A stretch of 64,000 nt of DNA from Anastatus disparis. Lineage: Eukaryota > Arthropoda > Insecta > Hymenoptera > Eupelmidae. Under the pieces are notes generated by a model that saw nothing but the letters and a program-made list of their open reading frames with translations, ran no database searches and was not told the DNA's origin. The position numbers and the translations under genes are program-made. Shown in pieces: positions 1-12,125 of the stretch. The stretch spans positions 496,001 through 560,000 of the forward strand of contig JAFFSR010000021.1 of assembly GCA_017163975.1 (NCBI GenBank). Direction: 5' to 3'. Position 1 is the first letter of the stretch, and every line of letters starts with the position of its first letter.

Positions 1-900
1 AAAGCACTGCGCTAAGGCAGTTGACAGCGTTTTTTGTTTTATTTTTTCACGCATATACTCTCACCTAACCAACAGAAACGTGACTTACCATTATATCTAA
101 ACGAATTTGTTGGTAGATAACTTATTTTAAAGGTTAGTGTTTAGCTTAAGATCAAAAGCACTGTGTCAAATATGGAAAATGTGAGTTTTTATGTCATTAA
201 TAATATAGCATTTTTGAAGAAAAAATGATGTTTTCAATAAACATTAAGTCAACACCTTGGATCATTACCAAGATAACGTGAGTTTTTACGTCGTATGCAA
301 TATCAAAACGCGTTTTTTGAGGTTAGTTTTCGACATTTGAGCAATATATTGTGGAAAAATGTAACCAAAAACTTATATTAAAGGGTATTTTGGGTCGCTG
401 AACTTATTTTTCATCATAAATTGTACTTTGAAATTGTTTAAATACTCTAAAAATCCCAAAAATGAGTGGAAATTTGAGTTTTCCATCATTTTGACTACTT
501 CCCACCCTTTGAAAACATCTGAAAAAATTTATGGTGCTAAATTCAAATAAAAAGAAAACTTTGAGGTGAACTAAAAAAAATCCAATTAATAGTTTTTTTC
601 TATGCAACTTAGAAATTTTCAAACCCATTTTTAGGTTATGTTTTGGTCTTAAAAACCTCTAAAAATAATAAGCTTATGTGCGCATTATGATTCCCTTTAA
701 TCTCGATTTCGAATCACCCAAATCGGTTGAAAATTCGCAGAGATATGCTTAAAAATCTGAAAATCACATTTTTTGAGGTTAGGAAGCCAATTTTGAGTCT
801 AGCGAGCTGTAACTTTCAGGATCGGAGTTTTTTGACATGATAAATAAATAGGCCAAATTCTAAAAAAATCGAAGGACAGGCCATTTTAACGTACTTATCC
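1..900. other. AT-rich intergenic DNA with a repeat end
   Basis: No coding region is recognised. The first ~33 bases resemble two other places in the window (about 2011-2042 and 60820-60853), where a phrase close to AGCATTGCGCC-AAGCACTTGGCAGCG occurs. The window therefore probably opens inside a copy of that dispersed repeat. The rest is A/T-rich sequence; its short ORFs on either strand have no recognisable motif. Confidence 0.5.
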
Positions 901-2045
901 AGCTATACTCTTTAGTTTATTGTTTAACTGGGGAGAAGCTATTGAAAATTGGTTTTCTCAGCGTACGTTTAATTTTAAAGCATTTTCAAAATTTTCAAAA
1001 AAATTCCATTTTTCATTCAACTATTATTTTACGTAAATTATACAACAGATTTTTTCCAAAATTTTCATAGAATTAGATCGCTATTGTCTGAAGAAAACAA
1101 GCTTTTAAAAATTAATTTTCTTGGAGTAGTTACGATTTTAGAGAATTTTAAAGATTTTTAAAAAATTTTGATTGATTTTCTTTTATTTTTTTTTATTTTA
1201 CGTAAAGTAGTCGATAGATTTGTTCTAAAATTTGCAAAGAAATTATTTGCAATTGCCAAAAGAAGGGAAATTTTTGAAAACTGATTTTTTTTGCATTGTT
1301 TTAATTTTCGAGAATTTTGAAAATTTTGAAAAGAAAATTGTATTTACTTAGCTCATTAGATCTGGAAAATTACTCGATGGATTTGCTTCTTTTGCATACT
1401 ATCTATTTTATTGTTCAAGTACGCGGGAAGCTATTGAAAGTTAGTTTTCTTAGTGTAGTTTTAATTTTAAAACCATTTGAAAAATTGAAAAAAAATTTTA
1501 TTTCTTTATTTCATTTTACGTAAATTACTTGATGAATTCGCATTGAAATTTGCACGAGACTTATTTGCACCTGTCAAAAAAAGTATGGCTTTTAAAAACT
1601 AATTTTCTTAGCATAGTTTTAATTTTAGAAAATTTTAAAAATTTTGAAAAAAATTTTTGTTCTTCATTTAACGTAAAATAAAATTTGTATACAAGTTATT
1701 TCCTACTGTCTTTATATAACAAGCTTTTAAAAAATAATTTTCTTAGGGTAGTTCTTTATTCATTTCTTTTGATTTCTGATTCAACGCTTCCATTAACTCC
1801 TTTCTTACTTTCTCACTTCCACTCTGCCTTTCTATCTTAGATTAATCCTCATTTTTACCCTATTTTTATCCATACCTAACTCTCTCTTCCTATTTCCTAA
1901 TCACTGTCTCACACTCACTAATTTTTCTTGAATAGAAATTATGTTTTTTACATTGAAATCACATTAAAAAAAATAAAATCAAATTACTCCAACTTAATGA
2001 GCTCTATAAGAAAGCATTGCGCCGAAGCACTTGGCAGCGTTTTTA
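900..2045. repeat. Degenerate tandem repeat of ~165-190 bp units
   Basis: The phrases TTTTACGTAAA (near 1030, 1195, 1515 and 1670) and TTTTAATTTTAGA/AATTTTGAAAA recur at roughly 165-190-bp spacing. The same units recur at 59240-60857. Both blocks end in the same ~35-base phrase containing AAGCACTTGGCAGCG. There is no coding potential; the short ORF at 1317-1523 lies inside repeat units. The block looks like a satellite-like dispersed repeat with a defined 3' end. Confidence 0.6.
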
Positions 2046-3090
2046 AATTGATATAGCTTTGTCAATTATTGAGCTTTTTGGATGTATTTACCAAAAATGT
2101 GCGGAATTTAGTCCAGTTTCAAATAACGTTTCGATTTTTACGATGTAAGTTGATTCCTTTGAGTTTTTCATAAAGAAAACCGAAAAAATGTGTTTTTTTT
2201 CAAACGCGATTTTCCCGAAAACTTTTTTTTTTAATTTTTTTATGTTTTTATACATAAAAATACTAACTTTCAGGATAGGTGAAAATATGCCATTTTGTCT
2301 TATTTTTTTTAAACATATTTTTTAACATTTTTTTTTATATTTTTGATTTTAAAGCATTGATACCATGGCGCATTGTGCCATTTTTTCAACTATTGCGTTT
2401 TCTTACGATTTATTTACGCTTTTATTTATTGATGTATCAAAAATACCGACAAAAATCTTTTAATTAAACTTCCGACCAAATTTTTTAATCAGTTAGAACC
2501 GAAGTTATGACGATTTTAAGTTAGAAAAAAATTTAATTATTTAAAGTTTGGAATCGATATTTTACTTAGTTTTAGTTCCGCGACAACTATTTAAATTTAG
2601 TTGGTAGGGAGTTGACTCATGCCACCGCTAGGTGGCAACGATTCGCTTTTTGCATTCTCATTAACAAATGACGCATTTAAGTAGATGAGAATAGTAAAAT
2701 AAAAAATAAAGTTGTCTAACAAAAAAAAATTGTTCTTCGCTCTGTTGAAGAACTAAATAATAATTGCAACACTAATTATTAAGATAAAGTGCAAAGATTA
2801 AAGAGAGAGGCATAAAAAAGCTTTATATTATTGCTTCGAAAATCCGTTTAGAGAATTTGGTGATATAACGAAGTCTTTGAAGTGCTTGTATCCAAATATT
2901 TATTTTTCTAGAGAGAATAAAGTGTCCTCCTTGTAACAAAATATTCTTAGATGAAGTGGAAAATACACTTATTTCGTCGACCTCGAGCAATCAACAATCA
3001 TCAGAAGAATTTTTTCATAATAGATTAGGCGCCCATAACATAAAAAATGGCGCGATTTACTCCCGTTTGCCGATTTGAATTTAAATAGTA
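2046..3090. other. Intergenic DNA, nothing recognised
   Basis: The stretch is A/T-rich. ORFs of about 60 codons are low complexity (F/L/Y-rich) and have no recognisable motif. No RNA gene or inverted repeat was seen. Confidence 0.4.
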
Positions 3091-3947
3091 ATTGACGGTT
3101 CAGAAAAATCTGAGATTGGGCAGATAAGTAGATGTTAATTCAAATAAAGCACAGTTAAATTTTGGTCAACGTTCGGAGCACGAGAAAAAAATTATAAGCA
3201 TTTTAATTTTCTTCTTTTAACACGCACTTTATATCTATGTATAGTGTATATATATAGTTATATACGCGCGTGCATTAAATCTAAAATGTTTATATCGTTT
3301 CAAACTCGATACTGGAAAATCTATTATTCTTTAGTTCTTCAATTAATTATGTGTTAAATTCTTAGAGCATATATATCTGGAGGGAGCATGCAAAGTCAAA
3401 AAGTGTAAAAAATAAAAGAGAGAGAAAGGTAGCTTAGGGTGAAGGGTATTCTCTCTTGCGCGGATTCTCATTGGCTGTCGCTTCCTCCCAGCAAGGCTGA
3501 CCACTCATGGTTTTTCCTATACTATAGCATATTTAGTATATGCTTTAAGGGGGAGAGCAACAGCCAATGAGAATCCACGCAAGAGAGAAAGCACTTCACC
3601 CTAAGCTACCTTACTCTCTCTTTTATTTTTTACACTTTTTGACTTTGCATGCTCCCTCCAGATATATATGCTCTAAGAATTTAACACATAATTAATTGAA
3701 GAACTAAAGAATAATAGATTTTCCAGTATCGAGTTTGAAACGATATAAACATTTTAGATTTAATGCACGCGCGTATATAACTATATGTATACACTATACA
3801 TAGATATAAAGTGCGTGTTAAAAGAAGAAAATTAAAATGCTTATAATTTTTTTCTCGTGCTTCGAACGTTAACAAAAATTTAACTGTGCTTTATTTGAAT
3901 AAACATCTACTTATGTGCCCAATCTTAGATTTTTCTGATCCGTCAAT
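3091..3947. mobile_element. 857-bp foldback (long-hairpin) element
   Basis: The ends are complementary: ATTGACGGTTCAGAAAAATC at 3091 against GATTTTTCTGATCCGTCAAT ending at 3947. Near-perfect complementarity continues inward for about 400 bp on each side to around 3500/3560. It passes through the blocks TTAATTATGTGTTAAATTC and GGAGGGAGCATGC. The loop near 3500-3560 is short. Nothing is encoded; the 64-aa minus-strand ORF here is a by-product of the arms. The architecture is that of a non-autonomous foldback DNA element. Confidence 0.85.
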
Positions 3948-4323
3948 CCCTTAACTACCTTAATACGCTGTAGCAAAGAAATTAAAAAATTGGGACTTGA
4001 AAGATTATTTTTAAATAGTCTCCAATCGATGATTTCAAACATGTCAAAATAAAAAATATTATCAAATGAGATTTTTTTGTAAGAGTACACAATTGTTATT
4101 TGAGATTTGTTTAATTAAATTGATGACTTGAATTATAAAAAAAACATAAAACGAATAGACATTCGCTTTTATGTAAAAGAGTTACCAGATATTATCTGTA
4201 AGTATAGATCGTAGCAAAGTTAAAGACTGTTTCATGGAGGATTTCCATAGCCCAATCCAATAGTTGTCTAACATCAAATAGACTTGACTATCATTTTACT
4301 CAATAATCAGGTAGCTATTGTAA
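3948..4323. other. Intergenic DNA, nothing recognised
   Basis: A/T-rich sequence lies between two hairpin elements. No coding, RNA or repeat signal was seen. Confidence 0.4.
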
Positions 4324-4482
4324 TTAACCCGTTAAGCCAGAGAGGGTCCTGGAGGACCCACTTTATTTTAAACTTAGTAAAAATTGAAAATTTAATAATT
4401 TTCAAATGATTAAATTTCCAATTTTTACGGAGTTTAAAATAAAGTGGGTCTTCCAGGACCCTCTCGGGCTTAACGGGTTAAG
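4324..4482. mobile_element. piggyBac-type MITE with TTAA duplication
   Basis: This is a 159-bp hairpin. It starts TTAACCCGTTAAGCC and ends GGCTTAACGGGTTAA. The arms carry AGAGGGTCCTGGAGGACCCAC and its complement. TTAA at both edges followed by CCC is the signature of piggyBac-superfamily insertions (established knowledge). Nothing is encoded. Confidence 0.75.
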
Positions 4483-4693
4483 GCAAAATTCATTTTTTAG
4501 AGATGTACTTAAAACGTCATTCCTAATTTTGCATTAAAATAGAAAAGTATGAGTTAATTTACGTGATCAAATATTATGCACGGTGTTAGAAACTTTTTAT
4601 ATTTTTTTAGTTACATGAATCATAAATAGGTATTGTTTATTATGTGATTAATAATGTCTATAAAATAGTGAAGTTCACAAATATAAGTTAGCA

Positions 4694-5075
4694 TTAAGGG
4701 GATGTAAAACAGACACTACACCTGTACTCACAAATTTGGCCTATCTTTTTATTTTATTGCAAAACTTGAGGAAAAAAAATGCTTTAGCTTGTAGTATTTA
4801 CCACGAAGATTATTCAGTTAAATTTTCAAATGAATTCATTTATTAGTTATAGAGAATTTTGGATTTCAATAATGATTATTATAATTTTTCGATTTTCTAC
4901 CAGAATCCAAATATCTTAAAAACTAATGAATAAATTTATTCAAAAATTTAACTAAATAATCATTATGATATATACTACAAGCTAATGCATTTATCTTCTG
5001 AAAATTTAACAATAAAATGGAAAGACAGTTAATATTTATGAGTACAGGTGTAGTGTCCACTTTACATCTCCTTAA
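4694..5075. mobile_element. TTAA-flanked hairpin MITE, 382 bp
   Basis: The left end TTAAGGGGATGTAAA and right end TTTACATCTCCTTAA are complementary. The next blocks match too: ACACTACACCTGTACTCA against TGAGTACAGGTGTAGTGT. Further imperfect pairing runs across most of the element. TTAA at both edges suggests piggyBac-type target choice. The ORF at 4923-5174 overlaps the right arm and is not a gene. Confidence 0.7.
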
Positions 5076-5486
5076 AAGCTTTGTGGATCTCGATACTTTA
5101 AAACATGTATGAATGTATATCTTGACAAATTTGTTTAAAATAATGATTGATACTTTGTAATAACTTTCTTTCAATTACGAGTTATAAATAGTGTTATTTT
5201 GGGCGAGCGAACATTCTATTTATAACAGTACAGATGAATAATTACCTATTGATCTATATTATAAAGTTTAGTTTTAGGAAATGATTGATTCTAATTCTTG
5301 CTGTATTTTTTTAGTGTAGCTTATTATATTTACATTGGTAGGTAATATTCTCATTTTATGAAAATTGATTTTCATTTAAATTTGAATTTATCCAATGATG
5401 TGGCAGCAATAATTAAATGTAATCATATATAAAAACTTTGGAGCCATTTGAACAAATAATTAAAATCAGCATATTATAGACATTGA
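5076..5486. other. Intergenic DNA, nothing recognised
   Basis: A/T-rich sequence with no coding or structural signal. Confidence 0.35.
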
Positions 5487-5623
5487 TATACACTCGACGG
5501 ACATTGATTCGTGTGGAACATTTTAAAATTGTACAATGCTATTGGATAATACTGTTGTATCGGTTATTCTCATTGGAGGATTTCAAAAACGTTCCACACT
5601 AATTAATGTCCGTCGAGTGTATA
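5487..5623. mobile_element. Tc1/mariner-type MITE, 137 bp
   Basis: The terminal inverted repeats read TATACACTCGACGGACATT at the left and AATGTCCGTCGAGTGTATA at the right, followed inward by GTGTGGAAC / GTTCCACAC. TA at both outer edges fits the TA target duplication of Tc1/mariner elements. No ORF is present. Confidence 0.75.
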
Positions 5624-5899
5624 TTAATATTAAATTAATTCATTGTCACTGTCAGTGATGTATGAATAAACTTATGTGATAAAGCTTTTGATAATTCTAA
5701 AAATAAGAGATCGATTTTATAAAAAAAAAAGTAAATAAACTAATTTTAATACAACTTATATAGTATCATTTAGGAAATTATTTTGAAATAATTTCAAGTT
5801 TAAAACTAAAGAGATTTAGCTAAAAATCACATTTTTTACTATTTTCAATGACATTCTAATTTTTTTCAAGGGATCGATCAGGACGTCCACTCTGAAATT

Positions 5900-6360
5900 T
5901 TTAGGCCATGTTTATACATATATTACCTATTAAGATGGATTTTTTGGACATGGAATCATAGTTTGAAACCTTATCTAAACACCCCTATGACCATGATCTT
6001 GAGCATGACCCCTTAGGTCATGTTCAAGGTCATGGTCAAGATCAAAATTAATCAATGCATCCGTACATTTAAGAATTATGCGAACTAGAAAAAAACATTT
6101 AATACGAAATTTGTATTGTTCGGAGAGGGCCAATTAATGGTGACTTTAACCTTGACCTTAGAGTTTAAGATCAAGGTCATCTGAAGGTCAAATTGATTAT
6201 AATCTCCCAAATAAAAATAATAGAAAATTTTACATTCAGACATGACCTTGAATCAAGGTTACTATTAGCTGGTCTCTTCCGAATTATACAAATTTTGTAT
6301 TTAATGTTTTTTTTCTAGTTTGTTAAGTTTTCGAAATTTCCAGATGCGTTTAGATTATGA
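5900..6360. repeat. Dispersed inverted repeat rich in AAGGTCA/TGACCTT
   Basis: Many copies of AAGGTCA and its complement occur. Around them is an inverted pair: AACTAGAAAAAAACATTTAAT near 6085 against ATTTAATG-TTTTTTTCTAGTTTG near 6300, with GTTCGGAGAGGGCCAA facing GGTCTCTTCCGAAT. Related half-copies appear at about 15060-15250 and 15935-16160, so this is a repeat family. No coding region is seen. Confidence 0.6.
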
Positions 6361-6776
6361 CCTTTAGGTTAATTTTCGAAGTCGAATCGGATTATGCTTT
6401 AGTTTTTTCAATCGGAATCCATATTTTTCAGATTTGTATTCCTCGTAAAAAAATACATAGATTCCGTTGCAAAAAATTTTTTTAATTAAGTACAGCGATC
6501 TCTTGATAATCGATGTGACACGACAGTTTGGCAGCCAAATCAATAACCACTGCATTGAACAAAGTAGTTACACCGATCAACCTAATAACAATCAAATGAC
6601 CCCGCACTATTAACATTGAAAAAGTGATATCAGTGAAATTGCTTTGAATTTCGTATGTAGTTTAAAAAAAGTTTAAGAGTTTAATTATTTTAAACAAAAA
6701 AATGTCTTATACATTAGGGGTCTACATGCTCTAGAAAAAGTTATGGCTTATTCAACTTTTAAAAATATGGTCTATG

Positions 6777-7172
6777 CTTAAGAGGTAGCCGCATAGTTCT
6801 GTTCTTATCTAATCTTAATTTTCGTTATCATTATTAATTTGAATATTTGTATACAAAAGTGAGAGCAGAGCCCAATAGATTGAAGGACGAGCAAACGATT
6901 CTATTCTATGAAAAAATATAAAATTTTTATTAGTTTTTAAGTAAAGTCTAAAACAGGAAGACAGTTAACTTCAATCAAGTTCAACTGTTTTTCTGTTTCA
7001 GACTTCACTCGAAAACTAATGAAAATTTTATATTTTTTTTAGAATAGAATCGTTTGCTCGTTTTTAAATCTATTCGGCTCTGCTCTCACTTTTGTATGAA
7101 AATATTCAATTTAATAATAATTACGAGAATTTAGATTAGACGAGGACAGAGCTATATGGCCGCCTCATGGGC
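6777..7172. mobile_element. ~396-bp foldback element
   Basis: Left-arm phrases (GTGAGAGCAGAGCC, CGAGCAAACGATTCTATTCTA, AAAATATAAAATTTT) are met in reverse complement on the right (TAGAATAGAATCGTTTGCTCG, GGCTCTGCTCTCAC). The outer ends CATGAGGCGGCC and AAGAGGTAGCCGCAT are diverged. The arms are about 180 bp with a short centre. It is non-coding. Confidence 0.7.
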
Positions 7173-7985
7173 ACGCTTGGCCTAGTAAAATAGAGAGGGA
7201 AAACTTTTTACTCTTTTCCCTTCTTCGTCCGTTCCTGCGATTACCCGCTCTTATCCTTTTCTCTGTCCCTCCCTCTTTTTTATCTCTTCCTCCATTTGTT
7301 CTTTCATCTATCCATGTAATTTTTATATGATATTTTCTATATATTTATTTATTTATTTATTTATTTCTATGCACAACTGTGAAAAAAGTAATTCCATTCA
7401 GTACTTCTTTTAGCCAGGCAGAGTGTTGAAAATCAAGTGAGAAATTTATGTATTCAAGCCCTAATAAGAAAAATCAAATTACAACACATTCATGGGAAAT
7501 CAATATCAAATATCCATTTGAGCCAACATAAAATTTCATTTCTGTTTCTGGCATGATTTAAGACAAGCCATACACAGAAAGAAATTTGGCAATGGATGAT
7601 TACCATTTTCAGGAGTAATATATCATAAATTTAGTCAAGATCTTTTCTCAAAATTGTAATATACCATTTCAAGAAGCCTTGAATACCGTATGCTTTGTTT
7701 GACAACCCACACGTCAAGAAAAAAAATCACAAAACTTGAAATCTTAGATGTCTGCGCATTGAATCATGTACTACAAGGATCATTGAAATAATATATAAAC
7801 AACTATTTCAATAGAAAAGATGAAAATAGTATTGTATTATTGAATAAATGTTTTTTCCGTATTTCGAACAACATTGAAATCTAATATCACCAAATTTCTT
7901 TCTATGTACAAAATTTTGGTCGTATCGGCGTATAATACTTTCCTAGTGTTACTTGTGAGAGAGGTAGCTTATGAACAATCCTTCA
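7173..7985. other. Low-complexity intergenic DNA
   Basis: It contains a pyrimidine-rich tract near 7200-7310 and a (TTTA)n run near 7345-7365, then unremarkable A/T-rich DNA. No gene is seen. Confidence 0.4.
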
Positions 7986-8118
7986 AGATAGTTGATATAA
8001 GACTTTATTTTTTTTTTATTTTATTATTTTTTTTTTTTTACTAAGCATTTGAAACCTAAGCAGGTTTATATCTGCTTTACAGAGTAACTAATAGAAATTT
8101 TCAGATTATATTATACAG

Positions 8119-9172
8119 TTATATTTTCAATTTAGATTTTTTAATAAATTCATCCATGTATTTGCACGTAATTGAGTGAGGTTTAGCAAGCAGTATTTCT
8201 GCACACATTGGCAGTTGCATATTTATATTGAATAGTTTCTCTAAGAATGTGATTCTTAGATTATCATAGAGGATGCACTGCCACAGAACGTGATTAATAT
8301 TTTGCTTTTCTAGACCACATAGACAGGTAGCATTATTAACAACATTCATTCGTGCAAGGGATTCTGCCATAGAGTAATGGTTGGATCGAGCTCGATTGAT
8401 AGATACAATAAATTCTTTAGCGTACTTTTTATTATAAAACCATGGTTTACGCTTGTCGTTGTAGCATAGTTCGATATATTTTTTCCCTTGCTATTACCTT
8501 CAAATTTAACTTTTTTGTTTGTTTCGAAAAAAGAATTTTTGTTTAAGTAATCATACAAGTTGGTGTTAGGTATATTGTAACAGTCTATAAGGTTTTTAGT
8601 GGTCGCGTTTTTAGCTAGCCTGTCGACGTTTTCATTTTCTTTGATTTCTGAGTGAGCAGGAATCCAATAGAATTCTAGACGTGAGTTCAAGCTATCATTC
8701 TTGAAGAGGTTATATTTTCTTTTTATTTCAGATATGTAGTAATTAGTTTTATTATTTTTTTTATACTTAGGAGACTGGAAAGGACACTTTGGGAATCAGA
8801 AAAAATGAAAACATTGCAATCCGTATTACGTATAGCAATGTCCATAGCCTTATTGATTGCTATTGCTTCAGCTGTAAAGCTTGAAGCTTTGTTAATAATA
8901 CTTATGGTAGTTTCCATATCTAGTTTGGGAACCGTAAAAGCTGCTCCAACTAGTCTGTTGTCGGAAAATTTACTACCATCAGTAAATATATCTAAAAATT
9001 GGTTATTATATATAAATTTATTGAAAGTCGCTTGAGGACTTTTACTATTTTTTAGGCGCTCTCCTAGTTCAAAATTAATAAGAATGCTTGTGATGGATAT
9101 ATTATAATTTGAATCGAAAAAATGAGAGTTTTGAATATTGACAGATTCGGTTAGAGCAGCCATACTTTCCAT
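8119..9172 (-). pseudogene. ORF2 RNase H domain and C-terminal Cys/His finger
   Basis: An RNase H domain is split over two frames. In 9172-8723 the phrases IFTDGSKF (first Asp), FTAEAIAINKAM (Glu) and FIFSDSQSVLSSL (second Asp) are visible. In 8690-8346 there is FYWIPAHSEIKENENVDRLA (His and last Asp). The last frame, 8370-8119, has CLCGLEKQNINHVLWQC, the Cys/His motif usual at the end of I/R1-type ORF2 proteins. A frameshift near 8700 and another near 8350 break the protein. Confidence 0.85.
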
Positions 9173-9177
9173 GCACT

Positions 9178-10950
9178 CTATAAGAATTCTTTTTTTTTCT
9201 GGCTCTGCAGTAAATAAGTGATGTCACCGTACAAGGAATTATTTTTGTTCGAGAGTATCTTAAGTATGTATTGGTTGCCAAGAAGCCTTGCTTGCTCCTG
9301 CAAGTATGTCAGTTTAGATTCAGTTATCAAAACGTTAGTGGGAGTACTTTTTCTAAATCCCAGTGCAGCTCTAATGGCCTGAAATTGAATTTGTTCCAGT
9401 TTTTCGATTAGTTGTTTTTGAGTGGGGAAATATATAAAGCTGCCATATTTAAGAGTGGAACGAACAAAGCTTTTGTATAAAACTAGAAGAGTGTTGGGGT
9501 CGGCCCCCCACCATATTCCTGTCAAATATTTGATGGTATTGAGCATTGTAGTGCATTTAGTTAAGAGGACGTTATATCTCTCTATCCTTTTCTAATCGAA
9601 AAATGTAGGTTTTTGGAAAAACTAGTAATTATGGGAAGAAATCAATAGTTGTCCGCAACTTGTACGGTAAGAATTAATATTTTTTCTGATGAGAACAAAT
9701 TAATTTTGATGCTTTGTTTTCAAGAAAAGTTTGACATACTTAAGCATCATATTCTCTAGTCTAACTTATGATTTTTTATGTATGTCAAACTTTTCTTGAA
9801 AACAAAGCATCAAAATTAATTTGCCATCATCAAAAAAATATTGTTTTTTACTGTAGAAGTTGCGGACAACTTTTAATTCGTATCAATAATCACTAGTTTT
9901 TTCAAAAACCTACATTTTTTAAGTAAAAAAGAATAGAGAGGTCCAGTGTCCTCTTAAATTTGTATTTAAGTGCGGAGCAAATGACATTTGGTAGTCAAAT
10001 ACCATTCCCACAAACCTAACAGTTTCGCATGATTTGATCTCGACATTGTCTATATGAATTCTAATATTGCCTGGTAGTATTTTTTTGTTGTTAAAATGTA
10101 TGAGTTTAGTTTTTTTGGGTAAGAGAACGAGACCTATCGTTATTAAATTATTTTTTAATGATTTCCACAGCCCTTTCAATAACTCTCGTGCATTGCATGA
10201 TTAAAGAACCGTCAGAAAAAACGACTATATCATCCGCAAATTCAAGAACAGAGACTTCAGCAGGTATATTATAGGTTATATTTGCAATGTAAATTATGAA
10301 GAAAAGCGGGCTTAGTACGCCTCCTTGAGGTACACCTTTGTTTATTTTCCTAGTCTCATTGCCATTAGTGTGGATATATTTTTCATACGTAAGAAATTTG
10401 GCGAGTTTGAGGATAAGCGATGAGCAGCCTATTTCAGAGAGTTCATCTAAAAGTATATCAGGTAGAACATTGTTAAATGCGTCTAAAATATCCAGAAACG
10501 CGGCAAGAACTTCTTTTTTACTATTAAAGGCTTTATCAACGTAAAATGAAAGAGTGGTTAAATTGTCAGCACACGAACGACCCCTGCGGAAACCTGCTTG
10601 AAAGTCGGGCAGAAGCCCCTTATGTTCAACCCACCATTCTAATCTATTTTATCATACCTTCGATTTTAGAGAAATATGAGGTGAGAGCAATTCGTCTGAC
10701 GTTGTCACGGTCGGGCTTGTTGATCATGTAAATGTACGAATGTCTCCAATCTTCAGGAAATTAACTCTTGAGATACATTTCATTATAAATGTATATAAGA
10801 AGAAGTTTATATTGAGTGGGTAATTTTGAAGAGTGAGATAATCAATGCCATCTAGCCCTGGAGAGGTGTTACCTTTGTGAGAATAGAGAACTCTGTTGAA
10901 TTCAGAGAAGGAAAACATATTATCAAATAACTCGTTGGGTTAGCAATGAG
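9178..10950 (-). pseudogene. ORF2 reverse transcriptase (interrupted)
   Basis: Fragments in order on the minus strand are: SPGLDGIDYLTLQNYP near 10850 (fingers, motif 1-2); DFQAGFRRGRSC near 10600; FLDILDAFN near 10470 (motif A aspartate); GVPQGGVLSPL near 10330 (motif B); FADD near 10235 (motif C, catalytic aspartates); KTKLIHFN (thumb side); then IWWGADPNTLLVLYKSFVRS at 9515 (C-terminal connector). Motifs A, B and C are all recognisable, but frameshifts and stops separate them. The 397-bp TTAA element at 9561-9957 sits between the FADD part and the connector. Removing it with one TTAA leaves the reading frame continuous across the junction. Confidence 0.85.
9561..9957. mobile_element. TTAA-flanked hairpin MITE inserted in the RT
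   Basis: The element starts TTAAGAGGAC and ends GTCCTCTTAA. Long inner arms follow: GTAGGTTTTTGGAAAAACTAG against CTAGTTTTTTCAAAAACCTAC, GTTGTCCGCAACT, and CAAATTAATTTTGATGC with its complement. The host ORF is rejoined in frame if the element plus one TTAA is removed, so TTAA is the duplicated target and excision of the repeat is formally clean. A sibling lies at 38470-38858, and fragments at 31294-31360 and 38220-38290 carry the same AGAGCAGGTC-type end. The TTAA target suggests piggyBac-family mobilisation (inference). Confidence 0.85.
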
Positions 10951-11279
10951 CAAGGTAGTCCGGGTCGTTGCTTACCCAAGGAGGACTAAGTTTGTCAAGA
11001 CAATCTGAACATTTGTTTTCAAAAATTCCTGTTTTTTTGGACTTTGTTTTACACTAGCTATTTTTTAAGATTCTGCATTTGTTCCAAACATACGTAGAAT
11101 TTGTACTAAAGTTAATGGATTAAGCGAAATTTTTAAAATATTTTCTTTTTTTCTTTTTGAATAATTTTTTTGCTATGGCTCAATTTTTTTTGTATTTAAT
11201 AAGATCCTTTAGGTTATTAGAAAAATCTCACTTTTTAAAAGAAGCGCATCTTAAACGTTTGATTTTGTCACAGTCAATA

Positions 11280-12125
11280 TCTCACCAGGGAACGGGATTG
11301 TCTATAGAACGTTTGTTTTTCATGCTTTTACGTGGAGTGGCTTTTTTAATAGTCTCTGATATAATATCTACAAAAAATGTGTATTTATCAACAGGGGAGA
11401 GATGGTCATATTCTGAGTTAAAGAATTTAGTGTATTCTGTTGAAAGAATTTCATTAACTTGTTGTCAATCAGTACAGATAGATCTGAGTTTGAAAGATCT
11501 GAGAGTGAAAGTTCTGTGTCCGCGAAGATATTTGGAGGTATCAAAATCGAGAAATATAGGATAATGGTCCGATCCATAAGTTTCATCGCAAATTTCGATA
11601 TTTATTTTATCCGCTATAGGTATGGTAGAAAAGACAAGATCTAGGTTTGGTTTTTTTTTTGCTGTGCATGCTTATTTGTGTGTAGCCGTTAGGGTTATGT
11701 AAAAATAAGTTGTTTCCGTCAGTGTTAAAGTCGAGTCTTTCCCCGTTAACATCAGTATTAGTGCAGTTTCATTTTATGTTGTGAGCGTTAAAGTCTTCTA
11801 AAAAGATAGTGGGATTTTTTATACAGTCAACAATTTGGTCCCATTCGACTTATGTAAGAGTGTTACCAGGAATTCTATAGTAAGTTATAATCTCGAAATT
11901 GGGACTGGTATTTAGAATACGAATGCCTGCTCTTTCTATGTTGTTATTTATCATGCCTACTGAATCAATTGATTTAAATGAAAGGCTGTTGCGTATTAGA
12001 AAGAGAATGCCTCCATCTCGCACATTAAGTCGATCTTGTCTATACGCGGTAAATCCATTAATATATAATTTTTCGTTTGGCTTAAGAGCATGACGAAGCT
12101 GTCCGTCTTCTAATAATATTTCCAA
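11280..12125 (-). pseudogene. ORF2 endonuclease, middle and C-terminal part
   Basis: The fragment at 12125-11850 carries the phrases GFTAYRQDRLNVRDGGILF and FEIITYYRIPG, typical of the EEP endonuclease of non-LTR elements (YRxDR...GGI). Further on, a frame covering about 11587-11290 reads ETYGSDHYPIFLDFD. GSDHYP is the terminal catalytic motif (SDH) of the endonuclease family. It is followed by a linker ending in NPVPW before a stop. Several frames must be combined, so the gene is broken. Confidence 0.75.

Noticed and set aside
5900..6360. True nuclear-receptor enhancer
   Set aside because: The half-sites are part of a dispersed repeat; no gene nearby. Kept only as an observation.
8805..9035. 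Plus-strand ORF with a signal-peptide-like start
   Set aside because: It is antisense to the RNase H domain of the non-LTR element.
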